Assembly (NCBI GenBank): GCA_030623035.1
Contig: JAUXFK010000133.1
Span: 1-7,931, forward strand
Origin: Deltaproteobacteria bacterium
GTDB taxonomy: Bacteria > Desulfobacterota > UBA8473
Length of the DNA: 7,931 nucleotides
Direction of reading: 5' to 3'
Part shown: positions 1 through 6,139 of the stretch, piece by piece
Numbering within the stretch: the first letter of the stretch is position 1
Layout of the letters: the number at the start of each line of letters is the position of its first letter
Translations under genes and position numbers: made by a program
The notes under the pieces: model-generated
Seen by the model: only the letters and a program-made list of their open reading frames with translations
The model's database searches: none
Told to the model about the DNA's origin: nothing

Positions 1-107
1 ATTTCAGCAACTAAAGTCATTGATTTTTGCCAGACCTGCAAATCTCTATACGTTTTTATTTTTCTTTGTGCCACTGTGCCTTTGCCCCTCTGTGCCTGAG
101 TAGTTAC
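1..107 (-). repeat. Partial GTAACT-ended repeat with CACAG-rich body
   Basis: Read on the minus strand from 107, the sequence starts GTAACTACTCAGGCACAG and continues as degenerate purine-rich units (GGCACAGAGG, GGCAAAGG, CACAGTGG, CACAAAG) to about 58. An AT-rich tail follows. The first ten bases match the ends of the 184-bp element at 6148-6331 in type. The other end is not in the window, so neither a target duplication nor the true length can be checked. Short periodic tracts of this kind are common non-coding intergenic repeats. No ORF is supported here. Confidence 0.45.
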
Positions 108-160
108 CTCATTTAAACCTCTCTGCGTTCATCTGTGTGAATCTGTGGCTGAATAGTTAC
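108..160 (-). repeat. Second GTAACT-ended repeat with CACAGA body
   Basis: On the minus strand from 160 this reads GTAACTATTCAGCCACAGA, followed by CACACAGATGAACGCAGAGAGG. It has the same terminus type as the repeat ending at 107 but a different body. It lies directly beside that repeat in the same orientation, which could mean nested insertions: bases 108-115 (CTCATTTA) would then be one target-duplication copy, with its partner outside the window. It is non-coding. The boundary at 108 is set only by the neighbouring repeat. Confidence 0.4.
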
Positions 161-207
161 GTATTAATAACACCAAAGGTTCTTCCAGTCAATTTTTTTA
201 TATACAT

Positions 208-235
208 TAGTCTAAAAGGTGGGACTGGTAGACTA
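208..235. repeat. 7-bp dyad TAGTCTA/TAGACTA
   Basis: A perfect 7-bp inverted repeat (208-214 and 229-235) encloses a 14-nt spacer and is followed by TTTT. A competing 6-bp dyad (CCAGTC 185-190 with GACTGG 223-228) overlaps it. It lies just upstream of the putative promoter of the acyl-CoA dehydrogenase. It could be a weak terminator hairpin or a regulator site. The stem is short and AT-rich, so chance is a real alternative. Confidence 0.2.
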
Positions 236-250
236 TTTTGATGATATTTC

Positions 251-279
251 TTGACTACTCAGTCTAAATCTGCTAGAAA
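251..279 (+). promoter_or_regulatory. Sigma70-like promoter for the acyl-CoA dehydrogenase block
   Basis: TTGACT (251-256) lies 17 nt before TAGAAA (274-279). The TG two bases upstream of the second hexamer gives an extended -10. This places transcription start near 286, leaving a leader of roughly 75 nt before the ATG at 362. The -35 matches consensus at 5 of 6 positions and the -10 at 4 of 6. The first bases, TTGACTACTCAG, also resemble the mobile-element terminus seen elsewhere in the window. Assigned by pattern only. Confidence 0.4.
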
Positions 280-361
280 ACTGAGCAATAGAATATGCAT
301 ACTGAGACTTCCCCCTGTTTTATTCGGTAAATGTACTTTTCGACTTGATGGAGAAGATATA

Positions 362-1510
362 ATGAATTTCGATCTCACTGAAGAGCAGAAAATAATAAGA
401 AATACGGTGCGGGATTTTGCAGAAAAAGAGATAAGACCAATTGCAGCGGACCTGGATCAGAAGGAAGAATTTTCATACGAAATAGTAGGGAAGATGGCAG
501 ACCTCGGAATAATGGGGATGCCAGTTCCAGAAAAATACGGAGGTGGAGGGACAGACTACTTATCGTATATCATTGCTGTAGAAGAGCTTGCAAGGGTAGA
601 CGCATCTTCAGCCATCACTATGTGCGCTCACATATCCCTGGGCACTATGCCGATATATTACTATGGAACCGAGGAACAAAAGAGAAAGTGGCTGCCAAAA
701 CTCACATCAGGACAGATGCTGGCCTCATTCGGGCTTACAGAACCAGACGCAGGATCTGATGCCGGTGCAACAAAGACAAAAGCAATACTTAAAAACGATA
801 TGTGGGTAATAAACGGATCAAAGTGTTTTATTACAAACGCTGGAACAAAAATCAGCGGTTTGATAACCATTACTGCCATAACAGGCAAAAGAAAGGATAA
901 TAGGAATGAGATAGGCTGCATTCTCCTTCCAAATGAAACTGAAGGATACAATATAGGCTCCAGCTATAATAAGATGGGATGGCACTGGTCTGATACAAGG
1001 GGACTCTCATTTGTCGATTGCTGTGTACCAAAAGAAAATCTATTGGGAGAAAAAGGCCACGGATTTCGCCAGATGCTGGAAATCCTCGATGGAGGAAGGC
1101 TCAGTGTTGGAGCAATGGGGCTGGGAGGCGCTCAGGGAGCCTATGAGATGGCCTTGAAATACGCAAAGGAAAGATTTCAGTTTGGAAAACCATTAATCAG
1201 CTTTCAGATAAATGCCTTTAAGTTGAGCGACATGCTGACAGAGATTGAGATGGCCAGGCTGCTGTTGTATAAAGCCGCATGGCTAAAAGACAATAACAGG
1301 CCATTTATAAGAGAAGCAGCCATGGCAAAACTCGTATGCTCTGAGACTATGGGCAGGGTTGTGAATCAAGCATTGCAACTCCACGGGGGTTATGGATTTA
1401 TGAAGGAATACCCTGTAGAGAGGTTCTATCGTGACCAGAAGGTACTCGATATTGCTGAGGGAACCTCAGAGATTCAAAGGATTGTCATATCTCGAACAAT
1501 AGGTTGTTGA
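362..1510 (+). CDS. Acyl-CoA dehydrogenase (FAD-dependent, short/medium-chain type)
   Basis: A 382-residue flavoenzyme, the usual length for soluble short/medium-chain acyl-CoA dehydrogenases, which introduce the alpha-beta double bond and pass electrons to an electron-transfer flavoprotein. Visible landmarks are the first family signature GLTEPDAGSDAGA (about 124-136), the RFQFGKPL segment near 271-278 that contributes to FAD binding, the second signature QALQLHGGYGFMKEYPVERF (336-355), and IAEGTSEIQR near the C-terminus. Glu366 in IAEGTS aligns with the MCAD-type catalytic base. The ATG at 362 is chosen because GGAG (350-353) lies 8 nt upstream and MNFDLTEEQKII is a typical family N-terminus. 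An in-frame TTG at 251 would add 37 residues unlike the family and would overlap the putative promoter. It is first in a plus-strand block with a kinase and a TPR lipoprotein. Exact substrate (butyryl, branched-chain, glutaryl or other) cannot be read from sequence alone, and no etf genes are nearby. Confidence 0.95.
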   Translation: MNFDLTEEQKIIRNTVRDFAEKEIRPIAADLDQKEEFSYEIVGKMADLGIMGMPVPEKYGGGGTDYLSYIIAVEELARVDASSAITMCAHISLGTMPIYYYGTEEQKRKWLPKLTSGQMLASFGLTEPDAGSDAGATKTKAILKNDMWVINGSKCFITNAGTKISGLITITAITGKRKDNRNEIGCILLPNETEGYNIGSSYNKMGWHWSDTRGLSFVDCCVPKENLLGEKGHGFRQMLEILDGGRLSVGAMGLGGAQGAYEMALKYAKERFQFGKPLISFQINAFKLSDMLTEIEMARLLLYKAAWLKDNNRPFIREAAMAKLVCSETMGRVVNQALQLHGGYGFMKEYPVERFYRDQKVLDIAEGTSEIQRIVISRTIGC

Positions 1511-1582
1511 ATACGGTAATTGTTTAGCCATCTTAAGGAGTTAATGAGATTTTATGATCCGGCTAAACAGTTACTGAATACA
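1508..1582 (+). mobile_element. 59-bp MITE copy A with 8-bp flanking repeats
   Basis: The element is 1516-1574. Its ends GTAATTGTTTAGCC (1516-1529) and GGCTAAACAGTTAC (1561-1574) are inverted repeats matching at 13 of 14 positions, and the mismatch would be a U-G pair in RNA. It is flanked by TGAATACG (1508-1515) and TGAATACA (1575-1582), an 8-bp duplication with one difference. It differs from copy B at 4 of 59 positions. The left flank includes the TGA stop of the acyl-CoA dehydrogenase and the right flank abuts the kinase ribosome binding site, so neither gene is damaged. Removing one flank plus the element leaves a 15-nt gap between the genes. It has no coding capacity, so a transposase would have to act in trans. 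Confidence 0.8.
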
Positions 1583-1587
1583 GGAGG
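1582..1587 (+). promoter_or_regulatory. Ribosome binding site of the PfkB kinase (GTG start)
   Basis: AGGAGG lies 5 nt before the GTG at 1593. The ATG at 1591 is followed at once by TGA in its frame, so the GTG is the functional start. The site begins at the last base of the right flanking repeat of MITE copy A, so the insertion spared it. Confidence 0.8.
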
Positions 1588-1592
1588 TTAAT

Positions 1593-2501
1593 GTGAGTAT
1601 ACTTGTGGTTGGTTCTACTGCTCTTGATTCTGTGGAAACACCATTTGGAAAGGTAAGGGATATCTTAGGTGGATCAGCCGTATATTTCTCTATAGCAGCC
1701 GGTTATTTTGCAAACATAAATCTGGTTGCCTGCGTAGGGGATGACTTCCCACAGGAGCACATCGATTTTTTAACAAATAGAAACGTCGATATCAGAGGAT
1801 TACAGAGAAAAGATGGTAAAACCTTTAGATGGGAAGGGAGATACGATTCCAATCTCAATGAGGCGCATACATTAGATACACAGTTAAATGTATTTGAAGA
1901 GTTCAAGCCTGTAATCCCGGAAGAATACAAAAGCTGCGAGTATGTATTTCTGGCCAATATTGATCCTGAATTACAACTGGATGTCTTAAAACAGGTAAAA
2001 AGTCCAAAGCTGGTTGCCTGTGATACCATGAATTTCTGGCTCGAAAACAAACCGGATGTTGTCCGGAAGGCTGTTGAGAAAGTCGATGTCCTCATCATCA
2101 ACGAAACAGAAGCAAGGCAGTTTACCTCCGAATGCAACCTTAAAAAAGCAGCAAAAAAGATTATCTCAATGGGGCCGAATACCCTGATTGTCAAACTGGG
2201 GGAACACGGGGCACTTATGTTCAGGGAATCATCTATCTTCTTTGCACCTGGCTATCCATTGGAGAATATCCTTGACCCTACCGGTGCGGGGGATAGCTTT
2301 GCAGGCGGGTTTATGGGCTATCTGGCAAAAACAGATAACCTAAAAGAGAGATATCTTCGCCAGGCGGTCATATTCGGAAGTGTGATGGCCTCTTTTAATA
2401 TAGAAGACTTCAGCCTGAACAGGATGAGGGATTTGCCCTATGAGGATATAGAGTTTAGATATAAAAAATTTAAAGAATTAACAGATTTCAAGGATTTGTA
2501 A
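1593..2501 (+). CDS. PfkB-family carbohydrate/nucleoside kinase
   Basis: A 302-residue member of the ribokinase/PfkB superfamily, which phosphorylates a sugar or nucleoside hydroxyl using ATP. The N-terminus MSILVVGSTALDSVETPFGK leads to the glycine-rich substrate-side motif GGSAVYFSIA (26-35). The C-terminal signature DPTGAGDSFAGGF (228-240) holds the anion hole and catalytic base Asp234. NETEARQF (170-177) is the typical region preceding the ATP site. The VGSTALDSVETPFGK opening recalls a conserved, uncharacterised PfkB subgroup of environmental bacteria, so the substrate is unknown. Start GTG 1593 is supported by AGGAGG. It shares no obvious close similarity with the second PfkB kinase at 5225-6130 outside family motifs. 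Its TAA stop is supplied by the left end of MITE copy B (see findings). Confidence 0.92.
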   Translation: MSILVVGSTALDSVETPFGKVRDILGGSAVYFSIAAGYFANINLVACVGDDFPQEHIDFLTNRNVDIRGLQRKDGKTFRWEGRYDSNLNEAHTLDTQLNVFEEFKPVIPEEYKSCEYVFLANIDPELQLDVLKQVKSPKLVACDTMNFWLENKPDVVRKAVEKVDVLIINETEARQFTSECNLKKAAKKIISMGPNTLIVKLGEHGALMFRESSIFFAPGYPLENILDPTGAGDSFAGGFMGYLAKTDNLKERYLRQAVIFGSVMASFNIEDFSLNRMRDLPYEDIEFRYKKFKELTDFKDL

Positions 2502-2564
2502 TTGTTTAGCCATCTTAAGGGGCTAACGAGATTTTATGATTCGGCTAAACAGTTACAAGGATTT
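2490..2564 (+). mobile_element. 59-bp MITE copy B with perfect 8-bp duplication
   Basis: The element is 2498-2556, with ends GTAATTGTTTAGCC and GGCTAAACAGTTAC identical to copy A. It is flanked by perfect direct repeats AAGGATTT (2490-2497 and 2557-2564). The interior differs from copy A at four positions, all transitions. It lies between the kinase and the TPR lipoprotein genes. The GTAA of its left end provides the last base of the final Leu codon and the TAA stop of the kinase. As RNA it would form a 14-bp stem with a loop of about 31 nt. No protein is encoded. Confidence 0.85.
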
Positions 2565-3338
2565 ATGAAAGGTCTTGATATGTCAAAAAATGTATGCATT
2601 TCTATTATCTTATCTGTTTTTTTAACCATTTTCATAAGCGGTTGCGCTGAGGATAAAGCCTCTCTACGGCAAAAGTCACTGTTATACCTAAAATTGGGCG
2701 TTTCCCATTTTCACGAAAATGATAATACTTCTGCATTAAAAGAACTTATGAAAGCAAAAGAACTGACTCCCGATGATCCCCAGGTTTACAATGTCATTGG
2801 TCTGGTCTATCTTAAAAAGAAAGACTATAAGAGTGCAAAAGAAAACTTCGACAGGGCATTGACAATAGACCCGTACCTCTCGGAAGCACATAACAATCTG
2901 GGGACATTATACCTGGAGTTAAGACAGTGGGAAGATGCCATAGGAGAATTTAAAAAAGCACTCAGTAATCCCCTATATGCAACTCCTGAGCGGGCATTCT
3001 GTAATATAGGATGGGCTTATTATAGGATGGAAGATATCGGAAGGGCAATAGAGAATTACAATAAGGCATTGAATGTTGCCCCTGATTATTTTTTGGCCCA
3101 TTATAACCTTGGGATCGGTTATCTTAGTATCAATAAATTAGATGAAGCAATTGATGAGTTTAGATTTGCTATAAATAGTAACCCCGACTTTGCTGATGCA
3201 CATTACCAACTGGGGTTGATCTACTTCAATATGGACAGGAAAGCTGAGGCCAGGGAGAAATTTGAAGAAGTGGTTCGTATTGCCCCCCGTGGCGAGACAC
3301 GGAAAGCATCCCAGAGGTATCTGGACATATTGAATTGA
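2565..3338 (+). CDS. TPR-repeat lipoprotein, PilW/PilF-like
   Basis: A 257-residue putative lipoprotein: a short basic N-terminus, a hydrophobic segment (about 10-25), then lipobox ISGC with Cys27 as the predicted lipidated residue. Six tandem TPR units follow at about 38-71, 72-105, 106-139, 141-175, 176-209 and 210-243, with typical N-LG-Y and A-F-KAL-P positions. TPR proteins are protein-protein scaffolds. The NPLYATPERAFCNIG stretch between units 3 and 4, the length and the lipobox resemble PilW/PilF, the pilotin that helps assemble the type IV pilus secretin in the outer membrane. No pilus genes are nearby, so that role is inference. The ATG at 2565 is preferred because it would have overlapped the kinase stop before MITE insertion. 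The ATG at 2580 (AAAGG 7 nt upstream, 252 aa) is equally plausible. The upstream in-frame TTG at 2502 lies inside the MITE and is rejected. Confidence 0.85.
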   Translation: MKGLDMSKNVCISIILSVFLTIFISGCAEDKASLRQKSLLYLKLGVSHFHENDNTSALKELMKAKELTPDDPQVYNVIGLVYLKKKDYKSAKENFDRALTIDPYLSEAHNNLGTLYLELRQWEDAIGEFKKALSNPLYATPERAFCNIGWAYYRMEDIGRAIENYNKALNVAPDYFLAHYNLGIGYLSINKLDEAIDEFRFAINSNPDFADAHYQLGLIYFNMDRKAEAREKFEEVVRIAPRGETRKASQRYLDILN

Positions 3339-3360
3339 TAACGGTTCACAGGGTCAGGGA

Positions 3361-5235
3361 TCAGTTTTGAAAGAATTCATAGATGTCCCTGGCAACTCTG
3401 GTATTCATGCCGGGAATTTGACTCAGTTCATCTATCGAAGCACCCTTAATCCTTTTTAAACCACCAAAATTCCGTAAAAGCGCCTTTTTCCTTAAATTTC
3501 CTACCCCTGGTATCTCGTCCAGTATAGATCGCATGTTCTGCTTTTTTCTGAGGTTCTGATGGTAGGTGAGAGCAAAACGGTGTGCTTCGTCCCTTATTTG
3601 TTGGAGAAGAAGAAAGGCTTTTGATCTCTTTTGAAGTATAACAGGGCTATCCCAATGTGGGGCAAACACCTTTTCCCTTTCCCCTCCTTTAGCAAGACTT
3701 ATAACATCTATGCTATCCCTCTTTAATTCTTTCAATACCTTCATAACAATATTCAACTGGCCTCTGCCACCGTCTACCATTACCAGATCAGGCAGATCGT
3801 CGATAGATGACACCCTGCCCTGTCTTCTCTTAAGAACCTCATACATCATTCCATAATCATCCGCATGGTCCACGTTTCTGATCTTATAGCGACGATAATC
3901 TCTTTTGTTCGGCCTCCCGTCCTGAAATACTACCATTGAACCGACTGCCAACCTCCCTGAGATATTGGAGATATCGAAACACTCGATCTTTTTCGGAAGC
4001 CTTTTAAGATGGAGTCTTGCTCTAATCTCTTCCAGGGTCTTGAGATCCGGCTCTTGTATGCTCTGCCTCTTAAGAAACGAATTCTTTGCGTTTTCCATTA
4101 CCATTCTCAAAAGATCAAGCTTATTCCCTCTTTTGGGTATATGAATCCTTACCCTTATTCCCCTTCTTTCTGAAAGCCACTCTTCCATTACTTTCATGTC
4201 TTCTATGTCAAAAGGAATAATAATCTCTGAAGGGATAAACCCGACATTACGCTCTTTTTCGGTTTCAGAACTGTTCTTTGCCGGGATGATTCCCAAATGG
4301 GTAAACCTGTCTTCACTATAGTATTGTTTGAGAAAAGAGGATACAATCTCTCTATCCGGCAGGTTCAAACCGCTCATGAAAAATGGGAGGGTCTGTAAAA
4401 CCCTTCCCTTCCTAATGATCATAACCTGAATCTCAATCTCTTTGGCTTCCCTATAGAAAGCGAATACATCCTGATCTGTACCTGCATGCGAAACCACCTT
4501 TTGTCTTTCAATGGTCTTTTCAATAGAAAATATCCTATCTCTGATCCTTGCCGCGTCTTCAAAGTTCAAATCGTCCGACTCCTCTTTCATCCTCTTTCTT
4601 AGAAGTCTTAACAGCTCTCGATTTCTTCCCACTAAAAAAAGTATGACTTCCCTTACATGCTTCTGGTAACTCTCTTCATCTATCATCCCTGAACAAGGGG
4701 CAAGGCATCTCTTTATCTGGTGGTTCAGGCAGGGACGAATCCTGTTGTTGAAGTTAGAATCATTGCATGTTCTTATACAAAATATTTGGGAAATCGTTTT
4801 CAGTGTATCCTTTACTGCATAACCGGAAGAATAAGGGCCAAAGTAGCGAGCGCCATCCTTTTTTATCTTTCTAACCAGAGATAGCTTTGGAAATCTATCT
4901 TTGATACTGAGTCTCAGGCTGAAATAGGTCTTGTCGTCTTTGAGGTTTACGTTGTACCTGGGTTTATGTTTCTTGATAAGACTGTTCTCCAGAATCAACG
5001 CCTCTTTCTCGGTATCCGTAATGATACAGTCAATATCTTCTATTTGTGAAAGTAAAAATCTTATCGCATATCTCGAATCCTCTATTTTCCCAAAGTATGA
5101 CTTTACTCTACTGCGAAGGTTCTTCGCTTTGCCGATATAGATAATATCGCCCTTTGTATCCTTCATAAGGTACACACCCGGGCGGGTCGTCATTCTCTTT
5201 ATCTTTTCTAAAGCATCTATCCTTCTATCCGTCAA
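3361..5235 (-). CDS. uvrC: UvrABC nucleotide excision repair endonuclease subunit C
   Basis: A 624-residue full-length UvrC, which makes the 3' then 5' incisions around a lesion bound by UvrB. An N-terminal GIY-YIG nuclease domain shows GVY (20-22) and YIG (33-35) with KAKNLRSRV. Four cysteines, C157, C169, C177 and C181 (C-x11-C-x7-C-x3-C), match the iron-sulfur cluster spacing reported for E. coli UvrC. A UVR motif that contacts UvrB is near 207-245. The RNase H-like C-terminal nuclease has D421 (FDISNISG), D488 (MVDGGRGQ) and H552 (DEAHRFA) as its likely catalytic triad. Tandem helix-hairpin-helix motifs follow (IPGVGNLRKKALL, IPGMNTRVA). The start is a TTG at 5235 overlapping the kinase stop by 11 bp, with GGAAGGG about 10 nt upstream. 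The N-terminal length before PGVY fits the family, so coupled translation with the kinase is likely. An ATG 14 codons later is the alternative. Confidence 0.97.
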   Translation of the reverse strand: MTDRRIDALEKIKRMTTRPGVYLMKDTKGDIIYIGKAKNLRSRVKSYFGKIEDSRYAIRFLLSQIEDIDCIITDTEKEALILENSLIKKHKPRYNVNLKDDKTYFSLRLSIKDRFPKLSLVRKIKKDGARYFGPYSSGYAVKDTLKTISQIFCIRTCNDSNFNNRIRPCLNHQIKRCLAPCSGMIDEESYQKHVREVILFLVGRNRELLRLLRKRMKEESDDLNFEDAARIRDRIFSIEKTIERQKVVSHAGTDQDVFAFYREAKEIEIQVMIIRKGRVLQTLPFFMSGLNLPDREIVSSFLKQYYSEDRFTHLGIIPAKNSSETEKERNVGFIPSEIIIPFDIEDMKVMEEWLSERRGIRVRIHIPKRGNKLDLLRMVMENAKNSFLKRQSIQEPDLKTLEEIRARLHLKRLPKKIECFDISNISGRLAVGSMVVFQDGRPNKRDYRRYKIRNVDHADDYGMMYEVLKRRQGRVSSIDDLPDLVMVDGGRGQLNIVMKVLKELKRDSIDVISLAKGGEREKVFAPHWDSPVILQKRSKAFLLLQQIRDEAHRFALTYHQNLRKKQNMRSILDEIPGVGNLRKKALLRNFGGLKRIKGASIDELSQIPGMNTRVARDIYEFFQN

Positions 5236-6130
5236 TATCCATTGTCCCTTCCTTAAAAGGGGTGGTTCTGGCTCCCCGTCGGGTTACTGATATGGAAGCA
5301 ACGAAACCGGCAAATTCAACTGCATCCTCCAGCTTTTTATTTTCCAGTAAAGCGCTTATAAGACCGGCTGCGAATGAATCACCGGCACCGGTCGTATCTA
5401 CTGCCTTTGAGCGCATCGCAGAAATCTTTTTGATCGAATCTCTGGTGACGAATAAACACCCTTTTTCTCCCTGGGTTATGATCACTGCCTCTGGTCCATA
5501 CTCCAAAAGCTTTTTTCCCGCATCTTTTCCTTTCAGTCCTGTAAGCATATATGCTTCGATCTGGCTGGGTAAAACAATATAACAATTTTTCAGTATTCCG
5601 CTTAATGCGTCGATCCCCTTTTCTGCAAAAATCAACCCCGGATCGAATATTGTCTTTGTATTACTATCATGGGCAATACTGGAGGCAAATCCCAGTGCAT
5701 CTACCGCTTCATCTGCGATAATACTGGTTAAATGCAAAAATTTACTCTCTTTTATATAGTCAACAGGTATGATTGATCGATCAAAGGTCGAGGATACCCC
5801 TTTTGATGAATAGAGTATCCTATCTCCATTCGGATTTACCGCAGCAAAGACCAGCCCGCTGCTTCCATGCACTCTTGTTAAATGGGATATGTCCACGCCT
5901 TCCGTTTCAAGCTCTTCAATCAGCATATCCCCGAATCGATCAGTGCCTGCTATTCCTACAAATCCGGAAGAATAACCAAGCCTGGAGACACCAACCGCTA
6001 CATTCGCAGCAGAACCCCCATGGAACATCTCTAAGTCCAAAACAGCGACTTCCTCATCAATCGCAGGGAATCTATCTACCATGGCAATGATGTCTATATT
6101 CACAGCACCTATTGAGATTACATCCGGCAT
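5225..6130 (-). CDS. PfkB-family sugar kinase (ribokinase-like)
   Basis: A 301-residue ribokinase-superfamily kinase. The N-terminal half has the substrate-binding glycine motif GGSAANVAVGVSRLG (38-52) and GIAGTDRFGDML (59-70), as in ribokinase and fructokinase relatives. The C-terminal signature DTTGAGDSFAAG (245-256) holds the catalytic base Asp251. LPSQIEAYMLTG (187-198) is the helix that usually carries N-x-x-E; here it reads S-Q-I-E, keeping the Glu. The substrate is not predictable. ATG at 6130 has an AAAAGGA-type binding site about 7 nt upstream. Part of that site lies in the CTTTTCTA flanking repeat of the 184-bp element, so the insertion happened just upstream of translation signals. 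The gene is followed by, and overlaps, uvrC. It lies downstream of the HAD gene on the same strand, separated mainly by the mobile element. Confidence 0.93.
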   Translation of the reverse strand: MPDVISIGAVNIDIIAMVDRFPAIDEEVAVLDLEMFHGGSAANVAVGVSRLGYSSGFVGIAGTDRFGDMLIEELETEGVDISHLTRVHGSSGLVFAAVNPNGDRILYSSKGVSSTFDRSIIPVDYIKESKFLHLTSIIADEAVDALGFASSIAHDSNTKTIFDPGLIFAEKGIDALSGILKNCYIVLPSQIEAYMLTGLKGKDAGKKLLEYGPEAVIITQGEKGCLFVTRDSIKKISAMRSKAVDTTGAGDSFAAGLISALLENKKLEDAVEFAGFVASISVTRRGARTTPFKEGTMDIDG

Positions 6131-6139
6131 TTAAAGTTC

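Noticed and set aside
1..107. GCAACTAAAG near base 7 as the left end of the repeat ending at 107
   Set aside because: The visible flank before it (ATTTCA) does not match the bases after 107 (CTCATTTA), and the resemblance to the terminus is limited to six bases.
251..361. 37-residue N-terminal extension of the acyl-CoA dehydrogenase
   Set aside because: The TTG at 251 is more likely a -35 hexamer. The family N-terminus begins at the ATG at 362, which has a well-spaced GGAG site.
2502..2564. N-terminal extension of the TPR protein from a TTG start
   Set aside because: The 21 extra residues are translated from MITE copy B and its flank, lack a signal-peptide character and precede a good lipoprotein signal starting at 2565 or 2580.
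3339..3360. Bidirectional terminator between the convergent TPR and uvrC genes
   Set aside because: The 22-bp gap has no GC-rich hairpin with a T-run on either strand.
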